NCBI RefSeq assembly: GCF_003627815.1
Contig: NZ_CP032698.1
Coordinates: 2,170,001-2,234,000, forward strand
From: Streptomyces hundungensis
GTDB lineage: Bacteria > Actinomycetota > Actinomycetes > Streptomycetales > Streptomycetaceae
Direction: 5' to 3'
Length of the DNA: 64,000 nucleotides
Below are positions 35,111 through 43,781 of this stretch, piece after piece (position 1 is the stretch's first letter; every line of letters starts with the position of its first letter). Made by a program: the position numbers and the translations under genes. The notes under the pieces are model-generated. The model was given only the letters and a program-made list of their open reading frames with translations. It was not told where the DNA came from and searched no databases.

Positions 35111-35337
35111 GCAGAGGATCGTAAGCGCTGTGTCCGGATAAGGCCCACCCGCCTCCCCCTGGCGGCGTGGGCCGGAGGGGCACTGCGTGAGTGCAACCTC
35201 GGGCGGGCCGCATAAGCTCATCTCGCGGCAACGTGGATTTCTGTTGCCACGCCGTTGCCCAGCTAGCCGAGAAGGAAGTAGTGAGCAGGGTGTTTGCGCA
35301 GGTCATCGGGGCGACCAGGAGTGCGGGGTAAGGGGAC

Positions 35338-36006
35338 GTGCACATCGTCATCATGGGCTGCGGGCGAGTGGGAGCCGCTCTCGCGCAAGCCCTGGAGCAA
35401 CAGGGGCACACCGTCGCGGTGGTCGACCAGGACCCGACGGCCTTCCGTCGGCTGGGGTCGGGCTTCGGCGGGCGCCGGGTGACCGGCGTCGGCTTCGACC
35501 AGGACACCCTGCGCGAAGCGGGCATCGAGGAGGCGGGCGCGTTCGCGGCGGTCTCCAGCGGCGACAACTCCAACATCATCGCGGCCCGGGTGGCGCGCGA
35601 GATGTTCGGCATCGAGAACGTGGCGGCGCGGATCTACGACCCGCGCCGCGCCGAGGTCTACCAGCGCCTGGGCATCCCGACGGTCGCCACGGTCAGCTGG
35701 ACCGCCGACCAGATGCTGCGGCGGCTGCTGCCGTCCGGTTCGGAGCCGCTGTGGCGCGACCCGAGCGGCGGCGTCCAGCTGGCCGAGGTGCACACCTCCA
35801 CGGCGTGGATCGGTCACAAGGTCAGCACCCTTCAGGAGGAGACCGGCGTACGCGTCGCCTTCCTCACCCGGCTGGGCGAAGCGGTGCTGCCGTCGTCCCA
35901 GACGGTGTTGCAGGAGGGCGACCTGGTGCACGTGATGATGCGTACCGATGAGGTCGACAAGGTCGAGGCGGCGTTCGCCCAGGGCCCCGAGGAAGGCGGT
36001 CACTGA
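35338..36006 (+). CDS. TrkA-family K+ uptake regulatory protein (CeoB-like)
   Basis: A 222-residue cytosolic protein. Its RCK-N Rossmann domain starts IVIMGCGRVGAALAQALE, with the acidic VVDQD that holds NAD(H), and a C-terminal RCK-C domain covers residues 140-215. TrkA proteins gate K+ channels or transporters in response to nucleotides; RCK-C domains in this group may bind c-di-AMP. GTG start at 35338. The gene is divergent from the KimA-like gene and overlaps the next TrkA gene by one base (TGATG). Confidence 0.9.
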   Translation: MHIVIMGCGRVGAALAQALEQQGHTVAVVDQDPTAFRRLGSGFGGRRVTGVGFDQDTLREAGIEEAGAFAAVSSGDNSNIIAARVAREMFGIENVAARIYDPRRAEVYQRLGIPTVATVSWTADQMLRRLLPSGSEPLWRDPSGGVQLAEVHTSTAWIGHKVSTLQEETGVRVAFLTRLGEAVLPSSQTVLQEGDLVHVMMRTDEVDKVEAAFAQGPEEGGH

Positions 36007-36674
36007 TGCGTGTGGCGATTGCCGGGGCCGGCGCGGTGGGCCGTTCCATCGCGGGCGAGCTCCTGGAGAACGGGCACGAGGTGCTCCTCGTCGACAAGGC
36101 GCCCACCGCCATCTCGGTGGAGCGGGTGCCGCTCGCGGAGTGGCTGCTCGCGGACGCCTGCGAGATCACCTCGCTCGACGAGGCGGCGCTCCAGCGCTGC
36201 AACGTGGTCATCGCGGCCACCGGCGACGACAAGGTGAACCTGGTCGTCTCGCTGCTCGCCAAGACCGAGTACGGGGTGCCCCGGGTGGTGGCCCGGGTCA
36301 ACAACCCGAAGAACGAGTGGCTGTTCAACGAGTCGTGGGGCGTGGACGTCGCCGTCTCGACGCCGCGGCTGATGTCGGCCCTGGTCGAGGAGGCGGTGAG
36401 CGTCGGTGATCTCGTACGCCTGCTGCGCTTCAGCCATGGCGACGCCAACCTGGTCGAGCTGACGCTGCCGCCGGAGTCGGCGCTGGCCGGCACGCAGGTC
36501 GGGGACGTGGCGTGGCCGGAGGACACCTCGCTGGTCACCATCATCCGGGGCACGCGGGTGCTCACGCCGAGCCAGGAGGAGACCCTGGAGGCGGGCGACG
36601 AGCTCTTGTTCGTGGCGGCGCAGGCGCGCGAGGAACAGCTGGAGGACCTGCTCTCGGTGCGCCGCGAGAGCTGA
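36006..36674 (+). CDS. TrkA-family K+ uptake regulatory protein (CeoC-like)
   Basis: A second 222-residue TrkA protein: RCK-N domain with VAIAGAGAVGRSIAGELLE and VLLVDK, then NNPKNEWLFNESWGVD, and an RCK-C domain (LVELTLPPESALAGTQVGDV) at the end. The pair resembles the ceoB-ceoC arrangement of mycobacteria and probably forms a hetero-oligomer controlling K+ import by the divergent KimA-like protein. The transcript ends at the hairpin 36696-36728. Confidence 0.9.
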   Translation: MRVAIAGAGAVGRSIAGELLENGHEVLLVDKAPTAISVERVPLAEWLLADACEITSLDEAALQRCNVVIAATGDDKVNLVVSLLAKTEYGVPRVVARVNNPKNEWLFNESWGVDVAVSTPRLMSALVEEAVSVGDLVRLLRFSHGDANLVELTLPPESALAGTQVGDVAWPEDTSLVTIIRGTRVLTPSQEETLEAGDELLFVAAQAREEQLEDLLSVRRES

Positions 36675-36695
36675 TTCGACCACGCACGACAGGCC

Positions 36696-36728
36696 AAGGG
36701 CCCGCGACCGTGACGGTCGCGGGCCCTT
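36696..36728. terminator. 15-bp perfect hairpin between convergent genes
   Basis: Arms 36696-36710 and 36714-36728 are exact complements with a 3-base loop, between the TrkA pair and the DUF3159 gene. Confidence 0.9.
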
Positions 36729-36751
36729 CGCTGTGTTCCCGGGAGGCGGCG

Positions 36752-37483
36752 TTACGCCCCGGCTTCCCCGTGGGCGGCGGCCTTGCGGGCCTTCTCGGCC
36801 GCTTCCTCCGCCTCCATCTCGGCGAAGACGTCGATCGGCGCCGGCGCCTTGGCGAGGAAGACCCAGGTGAGCCAGACCGCGAGCAGGAACGGCGGGATCT
36901 TCAGGGCGATCAGGACCCAGCCGAGCTGGGAGGTGTTGGCCCACCAGTAGAGCGGGAAGAGGATCGCGCACTTGGCGAGCAGGATCAGCCCCCAGGCCCA
37001 ACTGGCCTTCGCGTACGCCTTCTTGCGGCCCGGGTTGCGGGTGCGCCAGGACAGGTTCTCCTTGAAGACCGGGCCGAGGATCAGCCCCATCAGGGGCACC
37101 CCGCACAGGGTGGTGACGATGTACGCCAGCGCGAGGCCCAGGGTGTAGAGCATGCCCGGCAGATAGAAGTCCTTGGCGTTGCCCGTCATCATCGCGAAGA
37201 CCACACCGAAGGCGACGCCGAAGACGCCGCTGAAGGCGTGCTTCATGGTGTCCTTGCGGACCAGGCGGACCACGACAAGGAGCAGCGACACCGCGAGTGC
37301 GGCGATCGCGGAGCTGTGCAGGTCCTTGTTGACCGTGAAGATCGTGACGAAGAGCAGTCCCGGAAGGACCGTCTCCACCATGCCGCGCACCCCACCGAAC
37401 GCCTCGAAGAGCGCGGCTTCGGTGACGGCCTTCGCGTCGGCGGGCGGGGCGGGGGTGGTGGTCGGCTTGTCGACTGACGTCAC
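36752..37483 (-). CDS. DUF3159 membrane protein
   Basis: A 243-residue membrane protein with about five to six hydrophobic segments and charged ends. It has the DUF3159 pattern: EAFGGVRGMVETVLPGLLFV at the start, VRKDTMKHAFSGVFGV, and RNPGRKKAYAKASWAWGLIL in the second half. Function is unknown. It lies 3 bp after the OB-fold gene on the same strand, as is usual in Streptomyces, beside potassium genes on both sides. Confidence 0.85.
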   Translation of the reverse strand: MTSVDKPTTTPAPPADAKAVTEAALFEAFGGVRGMVETVLPGLLFVTIFTVNKDLHSSAIAALAVSLLLVVVRLVRKDTMKHAFSGVFGVAFGVVFAMMTGNAKDFYLPGMLYTLGLALAYIVTTLCGVPLMGLILGPVFKENLSWRTRNPGRKKAYAKASWAWGLILLAKCAILFPLYWWANTSQLGWVLIALKIPPFLLAVWLTWVFLAKAPAPIDVFAEMEAEEAAEKARKAAAHGEAGA

Positions 37484-37486
37484 CGG

Positions 37487-37885
37487 CTACTCCTGTCCGA
37501 GCGGTCGGAGTTCGTATTTGGGGTTGAACAGGACCCGCCGGCCGTGGCTCAAGGAGATCCGGCCCGAAGCGATGAGCTTGCGGCCCGGCTCGATGCCCAC
37601 GATCGAGCGCCGTCCCAGCCACACCACGTCCAGGGGCGCGGTGCCGTCGAAGAGCTCGGCCTCCAGCGCCGGCACGCCGGCCCGGGGGCGCAGGGTGACG
37701 GTCCGCAAGGTACCAGTCACTTTGACTATCTGGCGGTCGCTGCACTCGGAGATGCGGGTGCACCCCGTGGCCTGCGTGTCCTCTTGCAGCTCCGCGGAGT
37801 GCAGGTCCTCCTGCGAGGTGGACAGCCGGTCGAGCATCCGGCGGAAACGCCCCGCGGGCTTCTCGGTACGAAGGTCAGCACTCAT
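37487..37885 (-). CDS. OB-fold nucleic-acid-binding-domain protein
   Basis: A 132-residue protein. Residues about 45-125 form an OB-fold (IVKVTGTLRTVTLRP, ALEAELFDGTAPLDVVWLGRR, GRKLIASGRIS), preceded by a variable N-terminal segment with a basic RFRRMLDRL motif. OB-folds of this kind resemble the anticodon/ssDNA-binding type found in RecG and aspartyl-tRNA synthetase. Its target is unknown. It forms a two-gene unit with the DUF3159 gene. Confidence 0.8.
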   Translation of the reverse strand: MSADLRTEKPAGRFRRMLDRLSTSQEDLHSAELQEDTQATGCTRISECSDRQIVKVTGTLRTVTLRPRAGVPALEAELFDGTAPLDVVWLGRRSIVGIEPGRKLIASGRISLSHGRRVLFNPKYELRPLGQE

Positions 37886-38032
37886 ACAGAAAGCGTACCG
37901 GTGGACACCGCCCCCGGATCAAAGCATGTGGGCAGCACCGATAGGGCGGCCCTACAGCACGGGTGTGAAGCGGGTTCGCCCCCGGTGCGGTGTTGACGCG
38001 GGGGTCGGCGGGGGCCGGCCGCGCGGCGGCGG

Positions 38033-38725
38033 TCAGCGTTCGAAGCGGTAGCCCATGCCCGGCTCGGTGATGAAGTGGCGCGGGTGCGAGGGGTCGAGTT
38101 CCAGCTTGCGGCGCAGCTGGGCCATGTAGACCCGCAGATAGTTGGTCTCGGTGCCGTAGGAGGGGCCCCAGACCTCCTGGAGGAGCTGTTTCTGGCTGAC
38201 CAGGCGGCCGGTGTTGCGGACCAGCACTTCGAGCAGATGCCATTCGGTGGGCGTGAGGCGTACGTCGCGGCCCTCGCGGTTGACCTTCTTGGCGGCCAGG
38301 TCGACGGTGAAGCCCTCGGTCTCGACCATCACCACGTCGTCGGCGCCGCCCGCGCCGCCGGCCGGCTCGGCCCTGCGCACCGCGGCGCGCAGGCGGGCGA
38401 GCAGTTCGTCCATGCCGAAGGGCTTGGTGACGTAGTCGTCGGCGCCCGCGTCGAGCGCCTCGACCTTCTCGTCGGAGGTGTGGCGGGCGGAGAGCACCAG
38501 GATGGGGACCCGGGTCCAGCCACGGAGCCCCCGGATCACCTCGACGCCGTCCATGTCGGGCAGGCCGAGGTCGAGGAGGACCACGTCGGGGTGGCGGGCG
38601 GCGGCGAGCTGGAGGGCGCTGGCGCCGTCGGGGGCCGCGTCCACCTCGTACTTCCGTGCCTTGAGGTTGATCACGAGCGCGCGCACGATCTGCGGCTCGT
38701 CCTCGACCACGAGCACCCGGGTCAT
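38033..38725 (-). CDS. kdpE: Response regulator KdpE
   Basis: A 230-residue OmpR-class response regulator. The receiver domain has VVEDE acidic residues near position 8, phospho-acceptor Asp52 in LLDLGLPD, and the Lys in VTKPFG. The C-terminal winged helix (LTPTEWHLLEVLVRNTGRLVSQ and ETNYLRVYMAQLRRKLE) is typical of KdpE. It overlaps the kdpD stop (ATGA). KdpDE classically activates the kdpFABC K+ pump at low potassium; those genes are not in this window. Confidence 0.92.
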   Translation of the reverse strand: MTRVLVVEDEPQIVRALVINLKARKYEVDAAPDGASALQLAAARHPDVVLLDLGLPDMDGVEVIRGLRGWTRVPILVLSARHTSDEKVEALDAGADDYVTKPFGMDELLARLRAAVRRAEPAGGAGGADDVVMVETEGFTVDLAAKKVNREGRDVRLTPTEWHLLEVLVRNTGRLVSQKQLLQEVWGPSYGTETNYLRVYMAQLRRKLELDPSHPRHFITEPGMGYRFER

Positions 38726-41304
38726 CGGGGATCCCTGCCTTCTGTCGTTGCGGGCTGAGCGGTTCGGTTCATGAGGAGGTCGGGGTCGGGGGGCCGCTGG
38801 GCCCGGCCGGGGGCGGCCCGGACCGTGAGGACCATGGTGAGGCCGCCGCCGGGGGTGTCCTCGGCGGCCAGGGTGCCTCCCATGGCCTCGGCGAAGCCGC
38901 GGGCGACGGCGAGACCGAGGCCCACTCCGGCGCCGCGCGGGGCGTCCCCGTACCGCTGGAAGGGGGCGAAGATGCGGTCCTTGGCGGCGTCGGGGACGCC
39001 CGGGCCGCGGTCGGTGACCCGTATCTCGACGCGGTCGGCGAGGGCGCTGGCGGCGACCGTGACGGCGCGGCCCGGCGGGCTGTACTTGACGGCGTTCTCG
39101 ACGACGTTGGCCACCGCCCGCTCCAGCAGGCCAGGGTCGACCTCGACCATGGGCAGGGTTTCGGGGATGTCCAGGGCGACGCTGTCCTCGGGGACGCCGC
39201 CGAGCGCCACGGGCACGACCTCGTCGAGGTCGATCTCGCGGATCAGCGGGGTCACGGTGCCGGTCTGGAGGCGGGACATGTCGAGGAGGTTGCCGACCAG
39301 GTGGTCGAGGCGATCGGCGCCGTCCTCGATGCCTTCGAGGAGTTCGGCGCGGTCCTCGTCGGACCAGGCGACGTCGTCCGAGCGCAGCGAGCTGACCGCG
39401 GCCTTGATGGAGGCGAGCGGGGTGCGCAGGTCGTGGCTGACGGCGGCGAGCAGCGCGGTGCGGATGCGGTTGCCCTCGGCGAGCTTGCGGGCCTGATCGG
39501 CCTCCCCCACCAGGCGCCTGCGGTCCAGGACGACGGCGGCCTGGGCGGCGAAGGCGCCGAGCACCCTGCGGTCCTCCGCGGGCAGCACCCGTCCGGACAG
39601 GGCGAGCGCCATGTGGTCGCCGACCGGCATGTCGACGTCGGCGTCCTCGGGTCGGGCGACCGGGCACGGCCCGACGCTGCCCGCGCACGTCCAGGGCTCC
39701 ACGTCTCCGGCCCGCTCCAACAGGGCCACCGACTCCATGGCGAAGGTCTCGCGGACCCGCTCCAGGAGGGCGTCCAGGCTGGTCTCGCCGCGCAGGACGC
39801 TGCCCGCGAGGAAGGAGAGGATCTCGGACTCCGCGCGCAGCCGGGCGGCCTGGTGGGTGCGGCGGGCCGCGACGTCGACGACGGAGGCGACGGAGAGGGC
39901 GACCAGCACGAAGATGACGATGGCGACGATGTTCTTCGGGTCGGCGATCGTGATCCGGTGGACGGGCGGGGTGAAGAAGTAGTTCAGCAGGAACGAGCCG
40001 AACGCGGCCGAGGCGAGCGCCGGGATCAGGCCGCCGAGCAGGGCGGCGGCCACGGTCAGCGTCAGGAACAGCAGCATGTCGTTGGCGAGCCCGAGGTCCG
40101 CCTCGACGTTGGTCAGCCCCACGGTGAGCAGGGCGGGGCCGATCACGCCGGCCGCCCAGCCCCAGACGATGCGGGCCCGTCCGAGGCGGGCGCCGCGGGC
40201 CACGGGAAGGCCGCGGCCCTTGGCGACCTCGTCGTGGGTGACGATGTGGACGTCGAGGTCGGGGCCGCAGTCGCGGGCCACGGTCTGCCCGACGCCGGGG
40301 CCCAGGATGTACTGCCAGGCCTTGCGGCGGCTGGAGCCGAGGACGATCTGGGTGGCGTTGACGCCGCGCGCGAAGGCGAGCAGCGAGGCCGGGATGTCGT
40401 CGCCTATGACGTGGTGGAAGCTGCCGCCGAGGTCCTCGACGAGGGTGCGCTGGACGGTGAGTTCCTTGGGCGACGCGGAGGTCAGCCCGTCGCTCCTGGC
40501 CACGTACACGGCGAGGATCTCGCTGCCGGAGCCCTTGGCGGCCATGCGGGCGGCCCGGCGGATGAGGGTGCGGCCCTCGGGGCCGCCGGTCAGTCCGACG
40601 ACGATGCGCTCGCGGGCCTGCCAGGTGGACTTGATGTCGTGTTCGCCGCGGTACTGCTGGAGGTATTCGTCGACCCGGTCGGCGACCCAGAGCAGCGCGA
40701 GTTCGCGCAGCGCGGTGAGGTTGCCGGGGCGGAAGTAGTTGGACAGGGCCGCGTCGACCTTGTCGGAGGTGTAGATGTTGCCGTGCGCCATGCGCCGGCG
40801 CAGCGCCTGGGGCGACATGTCGACGAGCTCGATCTGGTCGGCCCGGCGCACCACTTCGTCGGGCACCGTCTCGCGCTGGCGTACGCCGGTGATCGACTCG
40901 ACGACGTCGCCGAGGGACTCCAGGTGCTGGATGTTGACCGTGGACACGACGTCGATGCCGGCGGCGAGCAGCTCCTCGACGTCCTGCCAGCGCTTGGTGT
41001 TGCGGGCGCCCGGCACATTGGTGTGGGCGAGTTCGTCCACCACGGCGACGGTGGGCCTGCGCTCCAGGACGGCGTCGACGTCCATCTCGGTGAAGAGGCT
41101 TCCGCGGTATTCGATCGGGCGCCGCTGGATCTGTTCCAGGCCGTGCAGCATGACCTCGGTGCGCGGCCGGCCGTGGTGCTCGACGAACGCGACGACGCAG
41201 TCCGTGCCCCGCTCCACCCGGCGGTGCGCCTCGGAGAGCATGGCGTAGGTCTTGCCGACGCCCGGCGCCGCGCCGAGGTAGATCCGAAGCTTGCCGCGTG
41301 CCAT
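38722..41304 (-). CDS. kdpD: Sensor histidine kinase KdpD
   Basis: An 860-residue kinase in the standard KdpD order. First is an N-terminal KdpD domain with Walker A GAAPGVGKTYAM (about residues 11-22) and Walker-B-like VVDELAH, then a USP-like domain around residues 235-365. Four closely spaced membrane helices lie about 390-490, followed by a GAF-like region, the phospho-acceptor His in AVSHDLRTPLAS, and an ATPase domain with NVVENAVKY and DRGPGVP. It senses K+ status at the membrane and phosphorylates KdpE. The 138-bp upstream gap presumably holds the promoter; no operator is recognised. Confidence 0.93.
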   Translation of the reverse strand: MARGKLRIYLGAAPGVGKTYAMLSEAHRRVERGTDCVVAFVEHHGRPRTEVMLHGLEQIQRRPIEYRGSLFTEMDVDAVLERRPTVAVVDELAHTNVPGARNTKRWQDVEELLAAGIDVVSTVNIQHLESLGDVVESITGVRQRETVPDEVVRRADQIELVDMSPQALRRRMAHGNIYTSDKVDAALSNYFRPGNLTALRELALLWVADRVDEYLQQYRGEHDIKSTWQARERIVVGLTGGPEGRTLIRRAARMAAKGSGSEILAVYVARSDGLTSASPKELTVQRTLVEDLGGSFHHVIGDDIPASLLAFARGVNATQIVLGSSRRKAWQYILGPGVGQTVARDCGPDLDVHIVTHDEVAKGRGLPVARGARLGRARIVWGWAAGVIGPALLTVGLTNVEADLGLANDMLLFLTLTVAAALLGGLIPALASAAFGSFLLNYFFTPPVHRITIADPKNIVAIVIFVLVALSVASVVDVAARRTHQAARLRAESEILSFLAGSVLRGETSLDALLERVRETFAMESVALLERAGDVEPWTCAGSVGPCPVARPEDADVDMPVGDHMALALSGRVLPAEDRRVLGAFAAQAAVVLDRRRLVGEADQARKLAEGNRIRTALLAAVSHDLRTPLASIKAAVSSLRSDDVAWSDEDRAELLEGIEDGADRLDHLVGNLLDMSRLQTGTVTPLIREIDLDEVVPVALGGVPEDSVALDIPETLPMVEVDPGLLERAVANVVENAVKYSPPGRAVTVAASALADRVEIRVTDRGPGVPDAAKDRIFAPFQRYGDAPRGAGVGLGLAVARGFAEAMGGTLAAEDTPGGGLTMVLTVRAAPGRAQRPPDPDLLMNRTAQPATTEGRDPR

Positions 41305-41442
41305 GGCCCCATTGTCTTTCAGAATTCAGCTGCGTACGCTGCGTCGACCTTACGGCCAACAATTCCGGCAAACGGGGTGGGGGTGGGGCGGGGGCCGCGT
41401 ATTGACGCGATTCTGACGCCCCGCCCCAGGGGCGCGCCGTGC

Positions 41443-42177
41443 TCAGCCGTGGTCGGTGATCTGTCCGTCGTTCAGTTCGAGGACCCGGTCGGCGAAGCCG
41501 AGGAGCTGGGTGTCGTGGGTGGCCACCAGGGCGGTGACGCCCTCGCTGCGGACGACGGCGCGCAGCAGCTCCATCACCGCGAGCCCGGTCTCGGCGTCGA
41601 GCTGGCCGGTGGGCTCGTCCGCGATGAGCAGGGCGGGCCGGTTGGCGAGCGCGCGGGCGATGGCGACGCGCTGCTGCTGGCCGCCGGAGAGCTCGCCGGG
41701 CCGCTGGGCGGCGTGGTCGCCGAGGCCGACCAGGGAGAGCAGCAGCGCGACGCGCTCATCGCGCTCACGCGGGGCGACCTTCTTGAGCCGCATCGGGACG
41801 CCCACGTTCTCGGCGGCGCTGAGGATGGGGATGAGGCCGAAGGACTGGAAGATGAAGCCGATCCGGTCCCGGCGCAGCTCCAGGAGCCCCTCCTCCCCCA
41901 GACCCACCACCTGGGTGCCGTCGACGGTGACGCTGCCCTCGTCGGGCTGGTCGAGGCCGCCCAGGAGGTTGAGCAGGGTGGTCTTGCCGGAGCCCGAACG
42001 CCCCTTGAGGGCGACGAGTTCACCGCGCGGCACCTCGAAGGAGACGCCGCGCAGCGCGTGCACGGCCGCGGCGCCGCTCCCGTAGGAGCGGTGCAGGTTG
42101 TCGACCCGGACCATCGGCCCGGCCGGTCCCTCCGCGACGGCGGTCGCGCCGCCCTGCCCGCTGGTGCTCTGCGTCAT
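41443..42177 (-). CDS. ABC transporter ATPase, MacB/LolD type, without adjacent permease
   Basis: A 244-residue ABC ATPase of the MacB/LolD/FtsE group. Walker A is GRSGSGKTTLLN, the Q-loop FIFQSFGLIP, the signature LSGGQQQRVAIARAL, Walker B LLIADEPTGQLD and the H-loop VATHD. Such proteins pair with FtsX-like permeases in export or envelope stress functions. No FtsX/MacB permease gene is near: kdpD lies downstream and DUF3710 upstream. It must work with a permease encoded elsewhere. ATG at 42177; longer upstream frames are GC-rich noise. Confidence 0.85.
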   Translation of the reverse strand: MTQSTSGQGGATAVAEGPAGPMVRVDNLHRSYGSGAAAVHALRGVSFEVPRGELVALKGRSGSGKTTLLNLLGGLDQPDEGSVTVDGTQVVGLGEEGLLELRRDRIGFIFQSFGLIPILSAAENVGVPMRLKKVAPRERDERVALLLSLVGLGDHAAQRPGELSGGQQQRVAIARALANRPALLIADEPTGQLDAETGLAVMELLRAVVRSEGVTALVATHDTQLLGFADRVLELNDGQITDHG

Positions 42178-42407
42178 GTGTGTCTCCCCCGTACGTGACT
42201 GTGCGCGGCCGGCGCCAGTATGGGCAGATCCCGCGCGGCCGGGCAATGCGTCGCGGGGGGGATCGGCCCGGCCGGTCCGGGTGAGCGGTGGCCTCCCGGG
42301 CAACCGGGGCGGACCGGCCGGACGGACGGGCTTCGGCTGCTTCATCCGCCGTGCGCGCGGCGGCAGTTGGGGCCGGCCGTGGTCGCGGTCCGTCGGCCCC
42401 GGACACG

Positions 42408-42448
42408 CCGATGGGCCGCTCCCCCGGCGCGGGGAAGCGGCCCATCGG
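42408..42448. terminator. Terminator after DUF3710 gene
   Basis: Perfect 13-bp arms (42408-42420 and 42436-42448) with further C4/G4 pairing inside, 16 bp after the DUF3710 stop on the minus strand. Confidence 0.85.
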
Positions 42449-42463
42449 GCATCTGACGGGGCG

Positions 42464-43246
42464 TCAGCGAATCTCGGTGACCTCGGGGCCACGCTGGAGC
42501 TGGCCCATGCCGCCGGAGAAGCGCGAGCCCTCCTGGTCCTCCTGCTGGACGCCCTCGGGGACCATCTGCGCGTCGTTGGGGAGCTTCAGGACGATCGGGT
42601 CGCGGGGCGCCATCGGGCCCTCGCCGCGCACCACGACGGTGTCCCGGAAGATCGTCTCCAGGAGCCCGGCGGCCTGCGGCTGCACCGCGCCCTGGCCGGA
42701 GATGACACCGCGCAGGAACCAGCGCGGGCCGTCCACGCCCACGAAGCGGACCAGCTGGACGCCGTTGGTGCCGTCGGGCAGCTGCACGGGAACCTGCGCG
42801 CGCAGCTCCCAGCCCAGCGGGCCCTCGACCTCGTCGATGATGCCGCCCTGCTGGGTGATGCCGGAGGCGATCTCCTCGCGGACCTCGCCCCAGATGCCTT
42901 CCTTCTTCGGTGCCGCGAAACCCTGGAGCTGGACCGCGCTGTCGTTCAGGACGACCGTGGCCGCCACGATCGCGTCGCCCGCGACCTCGACCCGCAGCTC
43001 CATGCCCTCGACCCCGGGGACGAACAGTCCCCCGAGGTCCACCCGGCCCTCGCCGGGCTCGCCCACCTCGGAAACGTCCCAGGGTCCGTCCGGGCGGGGC
43101 GCCGGCGGCAGGTTCACCCTGCGCGCGCGAGCCTCGCCACCGGCTCCGGCCGCGTCGTTCTCAGCGGACGCGGTGCCCTCGACAACCTGCTCGGCCTCGC
43201 CCGCCGAGTCCTCGGCGGTACCGCTCTTCTTGCGACGTCCGAACAC
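42464..43246 (-). CDS. DUF3710 family protein
   Basis: A 260-residue soluble actinobacterial protein of unknown function. MFGRRKK opens the sequence, then an acidic, low-complexity stretch to about residue 45. The conserved core follows, with GPWDVSEVGEPGEGRVDLGGLFVP near the start and VGVDGPRWFLRGVISGQG further on. The GTG at 43246 is one base from the dut stop, so the two genes are coupled; DUF3710 next to dut is a stable actinobacterial arrangement. The basis of the association is unknown. Confidence 0.85.
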   Translation of the reverse strand: MFGRRKKSGTAEDSAGEAEQVVEGTASAENDAAGAGGEARARRVNLPPAPRPDGPWDVSEVGEPGEGRVDLGGLFVPGVEGMELRVEVAGDAIVAATVVLNDSAVQLQGFAAPKKEGIWGEVREEIASGITQQGGIIDEVEGPLGWELRAQVPVQLPDGTNGVQLVRFVGVDGPRWFLRGVISGQGAVQPQAAGLLETIFRDTVVVRGEGPMAPRDPIVLKLPNDAQMVPEGVQQEDQEGSRFSGGMGQLQRGPEVTEIR

Positions 43247-43247
43247 G

Positions 43248-43781
43248 TCACTGTCCTTCCCGGTCGGATACGACCGAAGCGTATCGATTCCCACCCGTTG
43301 TGCCGCCAGTGGCGGCCGAACCGTCCACGGCGGCATGACCGCCGGTGGACCCGAAGCCCCCCTCGGCCCGCGCCGAGCCGGGAAGTTCCGCCACCTCGTG
43401 GAAGCGCACCTTCTCAACCTGCTGGACGACCAGTTGGGCAATGCGGTCGAAGCGCTCGAACCGCACGCTCTCGCGCGGGTCGAGGTTGACCACGATCACC
43501 TTGATCTCTCCACGGTACCCGGCATCCACCGTCCCCGGGGCATTCACCAGGGCGACACCGCACCGGGCGGCGAGCCCCGAACGGGGGTGCACGAAGGCCG
43601 CGTAGCCGTCGGGCAGCGCGATGGAGACACCGGTCGCCAGGACCGCGCGCTCGCCCGGCGCGAGCTCGGCGGCCTCGGTGGTGACCAGATCCGCTCCGGC
43701 GTCGCCCGGGTGCCCGTACGCCGGAATCGGCACCTCCGGGTCGACGCGGCGGATGAGGACATCTACGGGTTCACGGGTCAC
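43248..43781 (-). CDS. dut: dUTP diphosphatase
   Basis: A 177-residue trimeric-type dUTPase that hydrolyses dUTP to dUMP, preventing uracil incorporation into DNA and supplying dUMP. The five family motifs are visible: AGADL, the PRSGLAAR loop, GTVDAGYRGEI with the catalytic Asp, RIAQLVV, and the Gly-rich C-terminal arm ARAEGGFGSTGGH. The tail after motif 5 is about 25 residues longer than in Escherichia coli. GTG start at 43781 overlaps the thioesterase stop (GTGA). Confidence 0.95.
   Translation of the reverse strand: MTREPVDVLIRRVDPEVPIPAYGHPGDAGADLVTTEAAELAPGERAVLATGVSIALPDGYAAFVHPRSGLAARCGVALVNAPGTVDAGYRGEIKVIVVNLDPRESVRFERFDRIAQLVVQQVEKVRFHEVAELPGSARAEGGFGSTGGHAAVDGSAATGGTTGGNRYASVVSDREGQ

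Noticed and set aside
35111..35337. Possible c-di-AMP (ydaO) riboswitch in front of the KimA-like gene
   Set aside because: The conserved riboswitch core was not found in the divergent gap on either strand; only a short GGCAAC/GTTGCC repeat is present.
33012..35612. Very long antisense open frame opposite the KimA-like gene, and similar ones at 20221-21990 and 11085-13241
   Set aside because: Their translations are Arg/Pro/Ala-rich without domains, and they overlap genes with clear motifs; this is typical of high-GC codon structure.
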